Shown here one piece after another: positions 1 to 6,714 of a stretch of 12,932 nucleotides of DNA. The DNA comes from Actinomycetes bacterium (GTDB taxonomy: Bacteria; Actinomycetota; Actinomycetes; Propionibacteriales; Propionibacteriaceae). Made by a program: the position numbers and the translations under genes. The notes below the pieces were generated by a model that saw only the letters and a list, made by a program, of their open reading frames with translations, was not told the DNA's origin and made no database searches. The DNA is taken from the NCBI GenBank assembly GCA_023437345.1, contig JAEZGC010000177.1, forward strand, positions 1-12,932, written 5' to 3'. Within the stretch, counting starts at the first letter, position 1. Each line of letters opens with the position of its first letter.

Positions 1-467
1 GGCAGGGCCTCGGGCAGCAGCACCTTCCACACGGTCTGGACGCGGGTCGAGCCCATGGCGTGGGCGGCGTCGATCTTGCCCGGGTGGACCTCCCGCAGTG
101 CCGCCTCGACCAGCCGGGCGAAGAATGGGACGGCGGCGATGGTGAGCGACACCGCGGCGGCGATCGGGCCGATGGAGGTGCCGACCAGCAGCCTGGTGAA
201 CGGGATCAACGTGACCATCAGGATCGCGTACGGCACCGACCGGGTGATGTTCACCACGAGCCCCGACAGCACGAGGTTCGCCGTCGAGTGGTCCGCCAGG
301 CCGCCGGGCTGCGTGACGTACACCACGACGCCGAGCGGGAGACCGAGCAGGGCGGTGGCGAGCCCCGCGATCCCGACCATCGCGAGGGTCTCCCCCAGGG
401 CGGGCCACAGCGCGGTGGAGATCGCAGGGTTGGCCAGCAGGTCGGACAGCGACTGCAGCGGGTTCAT
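1..467 (-). CDS. metI: Methionine-type ABC transporter permease (MetI), 3' part cut by window edge
   Basis: This is the inner-membrane channel subunit of a MetNI-type importer for methionine or related substrates. The 155 visible codons start MNPLQSLSDL and give a long hydrophobic helix with the family-typical W-P-A-L-G-E-T-L-A-M-V-G pattern near residues 21-32. The permease coupling region follows near the edge (EAALREVHPGKIDAAHAMG), which docks onto the ATPase. The rest of the protein, and probably the substrate-binding lipoprotein MetQ, lie off the left edge. The start at 467 is well supported: GGAGG (minus strand, 479 to 475) sits 7 bases upstream, inside the end of metN. The out-of-phase TGA at 466-464 overlaps this start as ATGA, the usual place for metN to stop. 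Substrate specificity is inferred from the family and from the NIL domain on the partner ATPase. Confidence 0.9.
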   Translation of the reverse strand, partial: MNPLQSLSDLLANPAISTALWPALGETLAMVGIAGLATALLGLPLGVVVYVTQPGGLADHSTANLVLSGLVVNITRSVPYAILMVTLIPFTRLLVGTSIGPIAAAVSLTIAAVPFFARLVEAALREVHPGKIDAAHAMGSTRVQTVWKVLLPEAL

Positions 468-1446
468 CGGACCGCCTCCAGCCGGCGGCGGAGACACCCT
501 GGTCGCGCAGGTAGTCGACCAGGCGATCGGCGTCGAGGCGCTCGGGGAGCGCGATCCGTTGCCGGCGGAAGGTGGTACCGGCCAGCGGCTCGACGACGCC
601 GGCGACCACCGGCAGGTCGACGGCGAAGTGCCGCTCGGCGGCGGTCACCGCCGATCGGGACGGGTTGGCGTCCAGCACCTCGACGAACTCGCCGCCAGCA
701 GCCGGGTGATGGGGCGGCAACCCGAGCAGCGCCTCGCTGAGCGGCCCGCCGAACCGCCCCAGCACGTCCCGCAGTGCTCCCGACTCGGCCACCCGCCCGT
801 CCTCGAGCAGGGTTACCGAGTCACAGATCCGCTTCACCACCGCCATCTCGTGGGTGATCACCAGGACGGCCAGGCCGAGCCGCGCCTTGAGTGCCGCGAT
901 CAGGTCGAGGATCTCCTCGGTGGTGCGGGGATCGAGGGCGCTGGTCGGCTCGTCGCAGAGCAGGACGTGCGGGTCGCTCGCCAGCGCGCGGGCGATCCCG
1001 ACCCGCTGCCGCTGCCCGCCGGACAGCTGCGCCGGGTGGGCGTCAGCAGCGCCGGCCAGGCCGACCAGGCCGAGCATCTCCGACGCCTTCGCCTCCCGCT
1101 GGGCGCGCGGCACCCGGGCTAGCTCAAGCGGGTAGGTGACGTTGCCGAGGACGGTGCGGGAGTCGAAGAGGTTGGCATGCTGGAAGACCACGCCGAGCCG
1201 GCGCCGGGCGGCGCGCAGCTCGGCCGGGGGCACCCGGGTCAGGTCGACGCCGTCGATCACGACGGTGCCCGACGTGGGGCGATCGAGCAGGGCGAGGCAG
1301 CGCATCAGGGTGGACTTGCCGGCCCCGGACTGCCCCACGATCCCGTGGACGGAGTCCGCCGTGACGCTCAGCGTGACGCCGTCCAGCGCCCGAATCTCGC
1401 GGCGGCCCTGCTGGTAGACCTTCTTCAGGTCGGTGACGGTGATCAT
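464..1446 (-). CDS. metN: Methionine-type ABC transporter ATPase (MetN) with NIL domain; apparent frameshift near its 3' end
   Basis: This is the ATP-hydrolysing subunit of the importer. Visible motifs are Walker A GQSGAGKST (residues 38-46), Q-loop VFQH, signature LSGGQ (141-145), Walker B LLCDEP with catalytic E166, and H-loop H199. A linker follows, then a C-terminal NIL/ACT-like domain (about 250-325), which marks the MetN branch and binds methionine for feedback inhibition in studied relatives. The start ATG at 1446 has a weak GAGAG site 6 bases upstream. Oddity: the main frame has no stop anywhere down to position 1, so it runs on through metI in the wrong phase. The expected stop (TGA 466-464, overlapping the metI start) is in the neighbouring frame. 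The span of 983 nt is one short of a multiple of three, so a single missing base around 480-500 would give a normal 327-residue protein ending RRLEAVR. It is either a sequence error or a real C-terminal lesion. Confidence 0.92.
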
Positions 1447-1755
1447 TGGTGGCTCTCTCGTCTGCCGCCGGGCGCGCACGACGGCGGCCCGGATCGACCG
1501 GTGTGGTGGGAGGGGGAACAGCACACCCCGGCGTCGGCAGGGACGCGGGACAGGTGGGGAGCCGCAGCCGCTCAGCGGCCGGGGAGTGTGCCGCTGCTCA
1601 GCAGCTGCACATTCGCATGCACATCATCGCCGGAGCTGCGGACTGCAGACGGGCGGAGCGGCATGCGGTGGTTGACACGTCAGGAAGGCTAGCGGCCGCG
1701 GGCCCCCGTCCGCGAATCGGTCTGACCACTGGACGGCGGCACAAGGACGACCCCG
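1447..1755. other. Non-coding metN leader/intergenic region with possible RNA structure
   Basis: About 300 bases without a credible gene lie between metN and the galactosidase hairpin. Read on the minus strand (the metN sense) it can fold. GCACAC (1591-1586) plus CCCGGC (1583-1578) pair with GCCGGG plus GTGTGC (1532-1521), with a 2-base bulge. Just upstream is a GCTGC-TGA-GCAGC hairpin (about 1604-1592), and CGC-TGA-GCG lies inside the helix. No SAM-riboswitch core is recognisable, so the fold is unassigned. The repeat TGCACAT occurs at 1606-1612 and 1618-1624, and GCATGC at 1615 and 1661. The metN promoter is not evident. Confidence 0.4.
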
Positions 1756-1800
1756 CACAAGGGGACGGTTCCTGGACGGCCAGAGGAACCGTCCCCCTGT
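1756..1800. terminator. Strong hairpin after the alpha-galactosidase gene
   Basis: A perfect 12-bp stem, GGGGACGGTTCC (1761-1772) with GGAACCGTCCCC (1785-1796), is flanked by CACA/TGTG that extends pairing after one mismatch. The loop can itself pair (TGG-ACGG-CCA). It begins two bases past the galactosidase stop on the minus strand. There is no T-run, as is common in high-GC actinomycetes, so termination is inferred from position and stability. The sequence could also be a dispersed palindromic repeat; a GGGGAC/GTCCCC hairpin occurs again at 8112-8127. Confidence 0.7.
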
Positions 1801-1801
1801 G

Positions 1802-4162
1802 TCAGACGGGTTCGATCACGAACAGGGCGGAGCCGTAGTCGCCGACCAGCCGGGCCGAGGTGTCCTGGCCGTCGAAGAGCGGGTCGAGCTGCAGGAAGGC
1901 GAGCGCCGAGCCGGTCCCGACGTACTCCTGGGGACGGTCGGCCAGGGAGCGGAACCAGTCCAGCACAGTCAGCGGCAGGCCATGGCCGCTCAGCCTGACC
2001 GGGAGGGCGTGGCTCACCAGCCCGCCGAGGGAGCGCAGCGACGTGCCCTGCTCCAGCGCGCGCACCCGGTACCGCCCGGACGGCGCCAGCCCGCCGATCG
2101 GCAGCGGTTCCGGCGCGGAGGCAGCCCGCGACCCCACCTGGTAGTGCCCCACCACGCGAGGCTCGCCGTCGGCCTCGTGGATGCTGACCGTGACCTGGTT
2201 GTCCCGGACCGCGTCGTGGCGGCGCAACGAGCCGTACTGCAGCAGCCGGCGGTTCTCCTTGTAGAAGGCGATCTGGGCGCGGATCCGGCGCCGCTCCTCA
2301 CGGGTCAGGTCGGTGGGGTCGAGCTCGTAGCCGAGCAGGCCGAGCGCCGCCACGTTGAACCGGGTCGACAGCGGGGTGTCCCGCAGCGTCTGGGCCGACG
2401 GCGACGCCGTCACGTGCGCCCCCATGGTCGACTGCGGGTAGAGGTAGCTCAGCCCGAGCTGGATCCTGAGCCGCTCGACAGGGTCGGTGCAGTCCGAGGC
2501 CCAGATCTGCGGCGAGAAGCACATCATCCCAAGGTCGAACCGGTTGCCGCCGGATGCGCACGACTCCAGCAGTACGTGCGGCCGCGGCCCGAACACCCGC
2601 CCCAGCACCTCGTAAAGCCCCAGCATGTAGCGGTGGTGCAGTTCCCCTGCCGGGGTGACGGCGGAGAACTGGTCGGAGAAGGTGCGGTTGGCGTCCCACT
2701 TCACGTAGCTGATCGGCACCTCGTCGAGGATCCGCCCCACGTTGTCGACAAGGTAGTCCCGCACCTCGGGCCGGGTCAGGTCGAGGATCAGCTGGAACCG
2801 TCCCTCGCTTGGCGTCCGGCCGGGGACGGCGATCGCCCACTCAGGGTGCGCCCGGTACAGGTCGGAGTCGCGGTTCACCATCTCGGGCTCGAACCACAGG
2901 CCGAACTCCAGCCCGAGTGCCCGGATCTCCTCGGCCAGCCCCTTCAGCCCTTTCGGGAGCTTGCGCTGGTTGACGCCGTAGTCGCCGAGCCCCGCGTGGT
3001 CGTCGTCGCGCGCGCCGAACCAACCGTCGTCCAGCACGAACAGCTCGACTCCCAGCGCTGCCGCCCGGCGCGCCATCGCCATCACCCGCCGGTGGTCGAA
3101 GTCGAAGTAGGTGCCCTCCCAGTTGTTCACCAGCACGGGCCGGTCGGCATCCCGCCACGGCCCGCGGACTATGTGCGTCCCGACGAACTCGTGCAGGTTC
3201 GCCGACAGCCCGTTGAACCCGCGGTCCGACCAGGACAGCACCGCCTCGGGGGTCTCGAACTGCGCTCCGGGCTCGAGGGTCCACTCGAAGCCGATCGGGT
3301 TGATGCCGGACACCACCCGGACCAGGTCGCGCTGGCTCAGCTCGACGGCGGTGTAGTGGTTGCCGGAGTAGACCAGGTTGAACCCGTACACCTCGCCGTG
3401 GTCCTCCCCCGCGCCGCGGCGGGCGAGCAGGACGCCAGGGTTGTGCCGGCTGGACGAGAAGCCGGTGATCGAGGAGTTGACGTAGATCCCCGGCGCCAGC
3501 GGCCTGACATGCTTGTTCGCCTCGCTGATCCAGGCGCCGTCGAAGGTGACCAGGTCGAAGCCCCGGTCGGGCAGGTCCACCAGCTGGCTCATCAGCCGCC
3601 GCACCCGCAGCGGCACCGCTGAGTGGTTAGTCAGCACCGCCCGCCGGGTCACCACGTTCGAGTCGGGGAACACCGTGTAGTACAGCGTCAGGGCGAGGTC
3701 GCCGTCGGCGAGGTCGACCTGCAGGGTGTGGCACGGACGGTCCGCGGCCAGCGCGGTGGGCAGCCCGTCGCGGCACGGCACCACCCCGGGGTGGAGGCTG
3801 TGGCCGGCGTAGCGCAGGTCGGTGACGAAGCTGCCGTCGGGCATCGTGGTCTCGATCGCCGGCAGCCGGTAGTCGCCCTTGCCGAGCCCCGAGTACTCCA
3901 GCGGGATCCGGTCGAGGTTGTAGCCGGTGTCATGGGGTTGGTACTTCACTCCCTCGCCGTTGGCCGGCCGCTTCACCGCTATCGCTGCGACGCTGTCGAG
4001 CGGCTGCTCGCCCAGCTCGACCCGGGCACCGAAGTGGAGGTGTTCGAGGTGGCCGTACCGGCTGACCCGGAACAGGTAGCTGGTCGACGCTCCGCGCAGG
4101 TGGAAGACCGGGCCCTCCGCTGCGGCGTCGCTGCCGGTCTCAAGGATGTCGATCGGTGCCAT
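1802..4162 (-). CDS. GH36 alpha-galactosidase
   Basis: This is a probably cytoplasmic retaining enzyme that cleaves terminal alpha-1,6-linked galactose from melibiose or raffinose-type sugars. With the start used here it has 786 residues, slightly longer than the usual roughly 730. It has an N-terminal beta-sandwich, then the catalytic barrel beginning near NNWEGTYFDFD (W348). LDDGWFG follows (D378, D379), then LWFEPEM, the nucleophile motif YVKWDANR (D490), CASGGNRFD, and acid/base ASD (D557). A beta C-terminal domain completes it. All key residues are intact and there is no signal peptide. The ATG at 4162 is preferred over one 19 codons upstream because AGGA lies 7 bases before it and family homology begins there. 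No sugar transporter is adjacent. Possible control elements lie in the divergent upstream region (hairpin 4225-4254 and a LacI-like box 4338-4351). Confidence 0.96.
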   Translation of the reverse strand: MAPIDILETGSDAAAEGPVFHLRGASTSYLFRVSRYGHLEHLHFGARVELGEQPLDSVAAIAVKRPANGEGVKYQPHDTGYNLDRIPLEYSGLGKGDYRLPAIETTMPDGSFVTDLRYAGHSLHPGVVPCRDGLPTALAADRPCHTLQVDLADGDLALTLYYTVFPDSNVVTRRAVLTNHSAVPLRVRRLMSQLVDLPDRGFDLVTFDGAWISEANKHVRPLAPGIYVNSSITGFSSSRHNPGVLLARRGAGEDHGEVYGFNLVYSGNHYTAVELSQRDLVRVVSGINPIGFEWTLEPGAQFETPEAVLSWSDRGFNGLSANLHEFVGTHIVRGPWRDADRPVLVNNWEGTYFDFDHRRVMAMARRAAALGVELFVLDDGWFGARDDDHAGLGDYGVNQRKLPKGLKGLAEEIRALGLEFGLWFEPEMVNRDSDLYRAHPEWAIAVPGRTPSEGRFQLILDLTRPEVRDYLVDNVGRILDEVPISYVKWDANRTFSDQFSAVTPAGELHHRYMLGLYEVLGRVFGPRPHVLLESCASGGNRFDLGMMCFSPQIWASDCTDPVERLRIQLGLSYLYPQSTMGAHVTASPSAQTLRDTPLSTRFNVAALGLLGYELDPTDLTREERRRIRAQIAFYKENRRLLQYGSLRRHDAVRDNQVTVSIHEADGEPRVVGHYQVGSRAASAPEPLPIGGLAPSGRYRVRALEQGTSLRSLGGLVSHALPVRLSGHGLPLTVLDWFRSLADRPQEYVGTGSALAFLQLDPLFDGQDTSARLVGDYGSALFVIEPV

Positions 4163-4224
4163 GGCTCCATCCTGCCGCCCGACCGGCCTGCGGCAGCGAC
4201 CCGGCGCGGTGCTCGGCACCGAAA

Positions 4225-4266
4225 GCTCGTGCCGGCGGCGTTGACGGCACGAGCGGCAGCATCATA
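4225..4266 (-). promoter_or_regulatory. Candidate galactosidase promoter -10 and 10-bp inverted repeat in its leader
   Basis: On the minus strand TATGAT (4266-4261) is a good -10 hexamer, but no convincing -35 is found. Just downstream is a perfect 10-bp inverted repeat, GCTCGTGCCG (4225-4234) with CGGCACGAGC (4245-4254), separated by 10 bases. Its place at the expected transcript start suits an operator or a 5' RNA hairpin. It lies about 60 bases upstream of the start codon. The function is inferred. Confidence 0.4.
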
Positions 4267-4337
4267 GGCACAGAGCTCCCGGCCGCGGGCCTGAGCGACG
4301 TTCAGTGAGCAAACAACCAGCCCTCCTGAGTCGATTG

Positions 4338-4351
4338 TGCAGGCGCTTTCC
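4338..4351. promoter_or_regulatory. Possible LacI/CcpA-family operator-like box
   Basis: TGCAGGCGCTTTCC roughly fits the loose cre-type consensus TGNAANCGNWNNCW, differing at an A near the centre and in the final base. It lies between the divergent galactosidase and dinucleotide-binding genes. Sugar-utilisation genes in actinomycetes are often controlled by LacI-family repressors, so the place is plausible. No regulator gene is adjacent, and a GC-rich background makes chance matches likely. Confidence 0.25.
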
Positions 4352-4366
4352 CGGGTACACCAGTTG

Positions 4367-4372
4367 TAGAAT
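4367..4372 (+). promoter_or_regulatory. Candidate -10 box for the dinucleotide-binding gene
   Basis: TAGAAT matches the -10 consensus well and stands out in an AT-richer patch, about 50 bases before the start codon at 4421. No good -35 lies at the right distance (CGCTTT at 17 bp). Confidence 0.4.
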
Positions 4373-4420
4373 TCCAGTGTGCGGACGGAGCTTCCGCCCG
4401 CCGAGCGGGAGGAACTTCCC

Positions 4421-4990
4421 ATGACAAGCATCACGGTCATCGGCACAGGCACCCAGGCTCGCGCGGTCGCCGGCCTCGCCGAGCAGGCGGGTGCGTTGGT
4501 GCAGACCATCGGCGAGGACACTGTGGAGCAGATCGCCGGCGAGATAGTCGTGCTCGCGGTGCCCTACCCGGCCCGCGAGTCGGTGGTGTCGACCTACAAG
4601 CCCCAGCTGGCCGGCAAGATCGTCCTCGATGTCGCCGAGCCGCGCGACCCCAAGACCCACGAGTTGCTGTTGTCCAACGGCTCCAGCGGTGCCGAGCTGC
4701 TGGCCGAGGCGCTCCCGGAGAGCACGGTGATCAAGGCGTTCAGCACCACCCCGGCAGAGGAGCTCGTCGCGGCTGCGGTCAGCGAACAGATCCAGACCGT
4801 CCTGGTGGTCGGCGATGACCGGCTGGCCAAGCAGCGGGTGATGCGGATGGCCGAGGTGGTCGGCGTGGAGGTCGTCGACGACGGACCGCTGGAGCGGGCC
4901 AGGGAACTCGAGCGCGAGGGCTTCCTCGCACGCACCCTCGAGGTGGCTGTCGACGTCGAGCGCGATCTCGGCGGCGGCCTGATTCCCTGA
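4421..4990 (+). CDS. NADPH-dependent F420 reductase-like dinucleotide-binding protein
   Basis: A 189-residue Rossmann-fold protein of the predicted dinucleotide-binding/F420H2:NADP oxidoreductase-like group (COG2085 type). It opens with a beta strand and VIGTGTQARAVA (residues 6-17), a variant of the usual GxGxMGxA nucleotide loop. IVVLAVPYPA and KIVLDVAEP follow, and the family hallmark VIKAFSTT (normally KAFNT). If F420-linked it would move hydride between F420 and NADP in the cytoplasm; the altered loop and F-S-T instead of F-N-T leave cofactor and substrate uncertain. The ATG at 4421 is chosen over an in-frame ATG at 4379 because GGGAGGA (4407-4413) lies 7 bases upstream and homology begins at once. 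The gene is monocistronic, with a terminator following. Confidence 0.8.
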   Translation: MTSITVIGTGTQARAVAGLAEQAGALVQTIGEDTVEQIAGEIVVLAVPYPARESVVSTYKPQLAGKIVLDVAEPRDPKTHELLLSNGSSGAELLAEALPESTVIKAFSTTPAEELVAAAVSEQIQTVLVVGDDRLAKQRVMRMAEVVGVEVVDDGPLERARELEREGFLARTLEVAVDVERDLGGGLIP

Positions 4991-5007
4991 CCGTCACGGT
5001 GGGGGAC

Positions 5008-5051
5008 CGGGCGTGTCGGCGGGCCCTGACCGACGGCCACCGACACGCCCG
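5008..5051. terminator. Bidirectional terminator between convergent genes
   Basis: A perfect 12-bp stem, CGGGCGTGTCGG (5008-5019) with CCGACACGCCCG (5040-5051), encloses a 20-base loop. It sits 17 bases after the plus-strand stop at 4990 and 40 bases from the minus-strand stop at 5092, so it can serve both genes. There is no T-run on either side. Confidence 0.8.
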
Positions 5052-5091
5052 CCACCCAAGGAGCCGGCCCGCCGGTCCGGCTCGACCCGAC

Positions 5092-6099
5092 TCAGGCCGG
5101 CGGCGCGGCAGCCCGCGCCAGCAGTCGCAGGCCAGTGTTGAGCGCCGCCACCTGGTCCGGTGACAGCGGCGACGGGTTCGGCCCATCGCCGAAGCCCACC
5201 CCCGGCGCGACCAGGTCGAGAACGTCGATCGGGATCAGCCCGTCCGGGTTGAACCCCATCGTCACCACCGGCAGCACCAGCGCCTGGCCGTCCCCCGCCT
5301 CGCGGGGCGGGCCCACCACCCAGCCGAAGCCGACCACTCCGCTGCCCTCACCCCACAGCACCACCTCGTCGCGCAGCGCGAGTTCGTCGGGCTCCACCTG
5401 CAGGCCCAACCCGATGGTCGGGTTGGGCGAGGCGCCGACCAGCTCCGCGAGGTCGAGCACCGCCGCCGGGTTCAGCGTGAAGCACCACGACGAGCCGCCG
5501 CCCTCGCCGGCGCGGATCTGCCGGATCACCGCGAGCTTGTCTATGTCATTGGCCCGGCGCCACATGGTGAGCGACCGGCGGGCCCCGGCGCGGGCGTAGC
5601 GGTCGGCACCGAGCCGACCCAGGTGCCAGTCCAGCGCGTCGTCGGCGTAGTCGATCACCGCCACCTCCCGGCTGCCGCGGATCGCAGACAGCGCCTCCCG
5701 GACCGGGACCCCCTGGGCGAGCAGCAGCGCGAACGCTGCCGAGGGGGCGCGGTTGACACCCATGTGGCAGTGCACGAGCACGCGGGCATCGGGATCTGCC
5801 AGGGCCAGGGTCACCCAGTCGTTCAGCTTCTCGAACCAGTCAGCCGGGATCGCCTGCCCGGCATCCTCGACCGGGTGGTACAGGTAGGAGATCTCCGGCG
5901 CCCAGAACCCGACCAGGTCCTCGTCGCTCCACTCGTCGCGCAGGTCAGCTATGTGGGTGATGCCGGCGGCGCGCAGGTCGTCGAGCTGGCGCCGGGCGGT
6001 GCGGAACTCGGGCGCCAGGTCGCCTCCGACAGCGATCCGGTCGGTGACGAACTGGGCGTTGGCGACGGTAAGGGACGGCAGCTGGGGACGAGACGGCAT
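5092..6099 (-). CDS. Dual-specificity/tyrosine phosphatase-like protein with an extra C-terminal domain
   Basis: The first roughly 165 of 335 residues form a DSP-type cysteine phosphatase: GDLAPE, ITHIADLRDEW, YLYHPVEDAGQ, then the active-site loop VHCHMGVNRAPSAA (C111, R117, a CX5R motif). It would remove phosphate from protein or small-molecule substrates through a cysteinyl-phosphate. No signal peptide or membrane helix is seen, so it is cytoplasmic. The last roughly 165 residues (containing KLAVIRQIRAGEGGGSSWCF and DEVVLWGEGSGVVGFGWVVG) are not recognised and may bind the substrate. The ATG at 6099 is chosen because the domain begins shortly after. GGGAGG touches it directly, an unusually short spacing, so a leaderless transcript or the TTG 12 codons upstream (6135) remain possible. 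The gene is divergent from the sigma factor gene. Confidence 0.85.
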   Translation of the reverse strand: MPSRPQLPSLTVANAQFVTDRIAVGGDLAPEFRTARRQLDDLRAAGITHIADLRDEWSDEDLVGFWAPEISYLYHPVEDAGQAIPADWFEKLNDWVTLALADPDARVLVHCHMGVNRAPSAAFALLLAQGVPVREALSAIRGSREVAVIDYADDALDWHLGRLGADRYARAGARRSLTMWRRANDIDKLAVIRQIRAGEGGGSSWCFTLNPAAVLDLAELVGASPNPTIGLGLQVEPDELALRDEVVLWGEGSGVVGFGWVVGPPREAGDGQALVLPVVTMGFNPDGLIPIDVLDLVAPGVGFGDGPNPSPLSPDQVAALNTGLRLLARAAAPPA

Positions 6100-6195
6100 C
6101 CTCCCAGTGTGGCCGCTCCCCGGCCGTCCACCCAACCCGGGGACCGGTTCCGCCCGGGCTGCAACCTTTTCCGCCGCTGGCGGCTAGAGATGGGT

Positions 6196-6714
6196 ATGAG
6201 ACAAGCTGAGGCCATGGCGCCCGCCGTCGCTGACGACCTCGACACCGCCGAGGCGTTCAGCCGCTGGGTGGAGCCGCACTGGGACGCCATGGCGCGGCTG
6301 GCCGCCAGGTCGTCCCGCGACCCCGACGACATCCTGCAGGACGCCCTCGTCGCCGCCTGGCGCAACCGGGCCCAGTTCGACCCGGCCCGCGGCAGCGCCA
6401 GGAACTGGCTGCTCGCCGTCACCGCCGACCAGCGCCGCAAGGCGTGGCGCAGGGCGGCCCGGCTGCTGCCGTGGACGGACCCGGACCTCGCTGTGGCGGC
6501 CGGTCAGGACGCCACCGCCCAGTCCGTCGACCTGCGGCGGGCGGTTCGCCGGCTGCCCACCCAACAGGCGCTGGCCGTCGACCTTCACTACTACCTGGGG
6601 TTGGGGGTCGCCGACATCGCAGCGGTGATGCGCTGCCCTGAGGGAACCGTCAAATCGTTGCTCTCGCGCGCCCGCACCCGGTTGCGCGACCTGCTCGGGG
6701 AGGACTACCGATGA
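6196..6714 (+). CDS. ECF-family RNA polymerase sigma factor
   Basis: A 172-residue group-4 sigma factor with only regions 2 and 4. Region 2 (about residues 21-85) contains WDAMARLAARSSRDPDDILQDALVAAWRNR, binding core polymerase and the -10. Region 4 (about 120-172) contains LPTQQALAVDLHYYLGLGVADIAAVM and EGTVKSLLSRARTRLRDLL, the HTH that reads the -35. No C-terminal extension is seen. The start is uncertain: in-frame ATGs lie at 6190, 6196 and 6214. GAGA 5 bases before 6196 favours that one weakly, and all keep the domains whole. The stop overlaps the next gene as ATGA, typical of a sigma factor and its regulator made together. The upstream gap holds a CCGCC-GCT-GGCGG hairpin (6171-6183). Confidence 0.93.
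   Translation: MRQAEAMAPAVADDLDTAEAFSRWVEPHWDAMARLAARSSRDPDDILQDALVAAWRNRAQFDPARGSARNWLLAVTADQRRKAWRRAARLLPWTDPDLAVAAGQDATAQSVDLRRAVRRLPTQQALAVDLHYYLGLGVADIAAVMRCPEGTVKSLLSRARTRLRDLLGEDYR

Noticed and set aside
1..463. MetN extending in its own frame across metI to the left edge
   Set aside because: The NIL domain is complete by about residue 325. The continuation is unlike any domain, and metI is clearly coded in another frame; a frame break explains it better.
1672..1677. TTGACA as a -35 box on the plus strand
   Set aside because: There is no acceptable -10 at 16-19 bp and no plus-strand gene downstream.
1447..1755. SAM riboswitch before metN
   Set aside because: The usual core elements, such as the GGCAACC segment of the SAM-I/IV group, are not found; only generic pairing is seen.
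1799..3622. 607-codon plus-strand ORF opposite the alpha-galactosidase
   Set aside because: It is the complement of a gene with all GH36 catalytic motifs. The sequence is Arg/Pro/Gln/Val-rich with no recognisable motif; long open antisense frames are normal in very GC-rich DNA.
6146..6192. Self-regulated ECF promoters in the phosphatase/sigma gap (GGAACC on the minus strand, GCAACC on the plus strand)
   Set aside because: Neither has a convincing ECF -10 at the right distance, and GC-rich DNA gives such matches by chance.
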